From: Candidatus Cloacimonas sp. SDB
GTDB lineage: Bacteria > Cloacimonadota > Cloacimonadia > Cloacimonadales > TCS61
Assembly (NCBI GenBank): GCA_001412425.1
Contig: LKUH01000129.1
Span: 1-5,071 of the forward strand
Reading direction: 5' to 3'
DNA: 5,071 nt
The translations under genes were made by a program, and so were the position numbers. Positions 5,068 to 5,071 of this stretch are shown here, piece by piece. Positions within the stretch are counted from its first letter, which is position 1. Each line of letters begins with the position of its first letter. A model generated the notes under the pieces. It was not told the origin of the DNA and did no database searches. It saw only the letters and a list, made by a program, of their open reading frames with translations.

Positions 5068-5071
5068 TTTC

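Overview
The window looks like part of a low-GC, Gram-positive-type anaerobe. The evidence is a moderately AT-rich base composition, strong AGGAGG-type ribosome binding sites, and protein variants of the kind known from clostridial or halanaerobial bacteria, notably a KDPG aldolase carrying a C-terminal VOC extension and a KDG kinase ending in GSGRVQR. This assignment is an inference and I cannot name the species. All six genes lie on the minus strand, so transcription runs from the right edge to the left edge.

In transcription order the genes are: an Eda-type KDPG/KHG aldolase fused to a VOC domain (5052-4093); kdgK, 2-keto-3-deoxygluconate kinase (4072-3038); kduI, 5-keto-4-deoxyuronate isomerase (2946-2116); kduD, 2-keto-3-deoxygluconate dehydrogenase (2089-1325); dctP, a TRAP solute-binding protein (1181-204); and the first 51 codons of dctQ, the small TRAP membrane subunit (155-1, cut by the window edge). 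The gaps are 20, 91, 26, 143 and 48 nt. No stretch over 300 nt lacks a gene.

Together they form a complete lower pathway for unsaturated uronates such as those released from pectin or related polysaccharides. 5-keto-4-deoxyuronate is isomerised by KduI and reduced by KduD to 2-keto-3-deoxygluconate. KdgK phosphorylates this to KDPG, and Eda splits KDPG into pyruvate and glyceraldehyde 3-phosphate. The TRAP transporter at the downstream end probably imports the feeding sugar acid. Lyases, the large TRAP subunit and any regulator are not visible here.

The pathway is a known one. The points worth a second look are the VOC domain fused to the aldolase, which keeps a plausible four-residue metal site; a sharp GC change at about position 1200 between the kdu genes and the TRAP genes; a 13-nt complementary pair bracketing dctP; and small repeats in the two longer intergenic gaps. 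I found no CRISPR array, tRNA, rRNA, mobile element or convincing new system.
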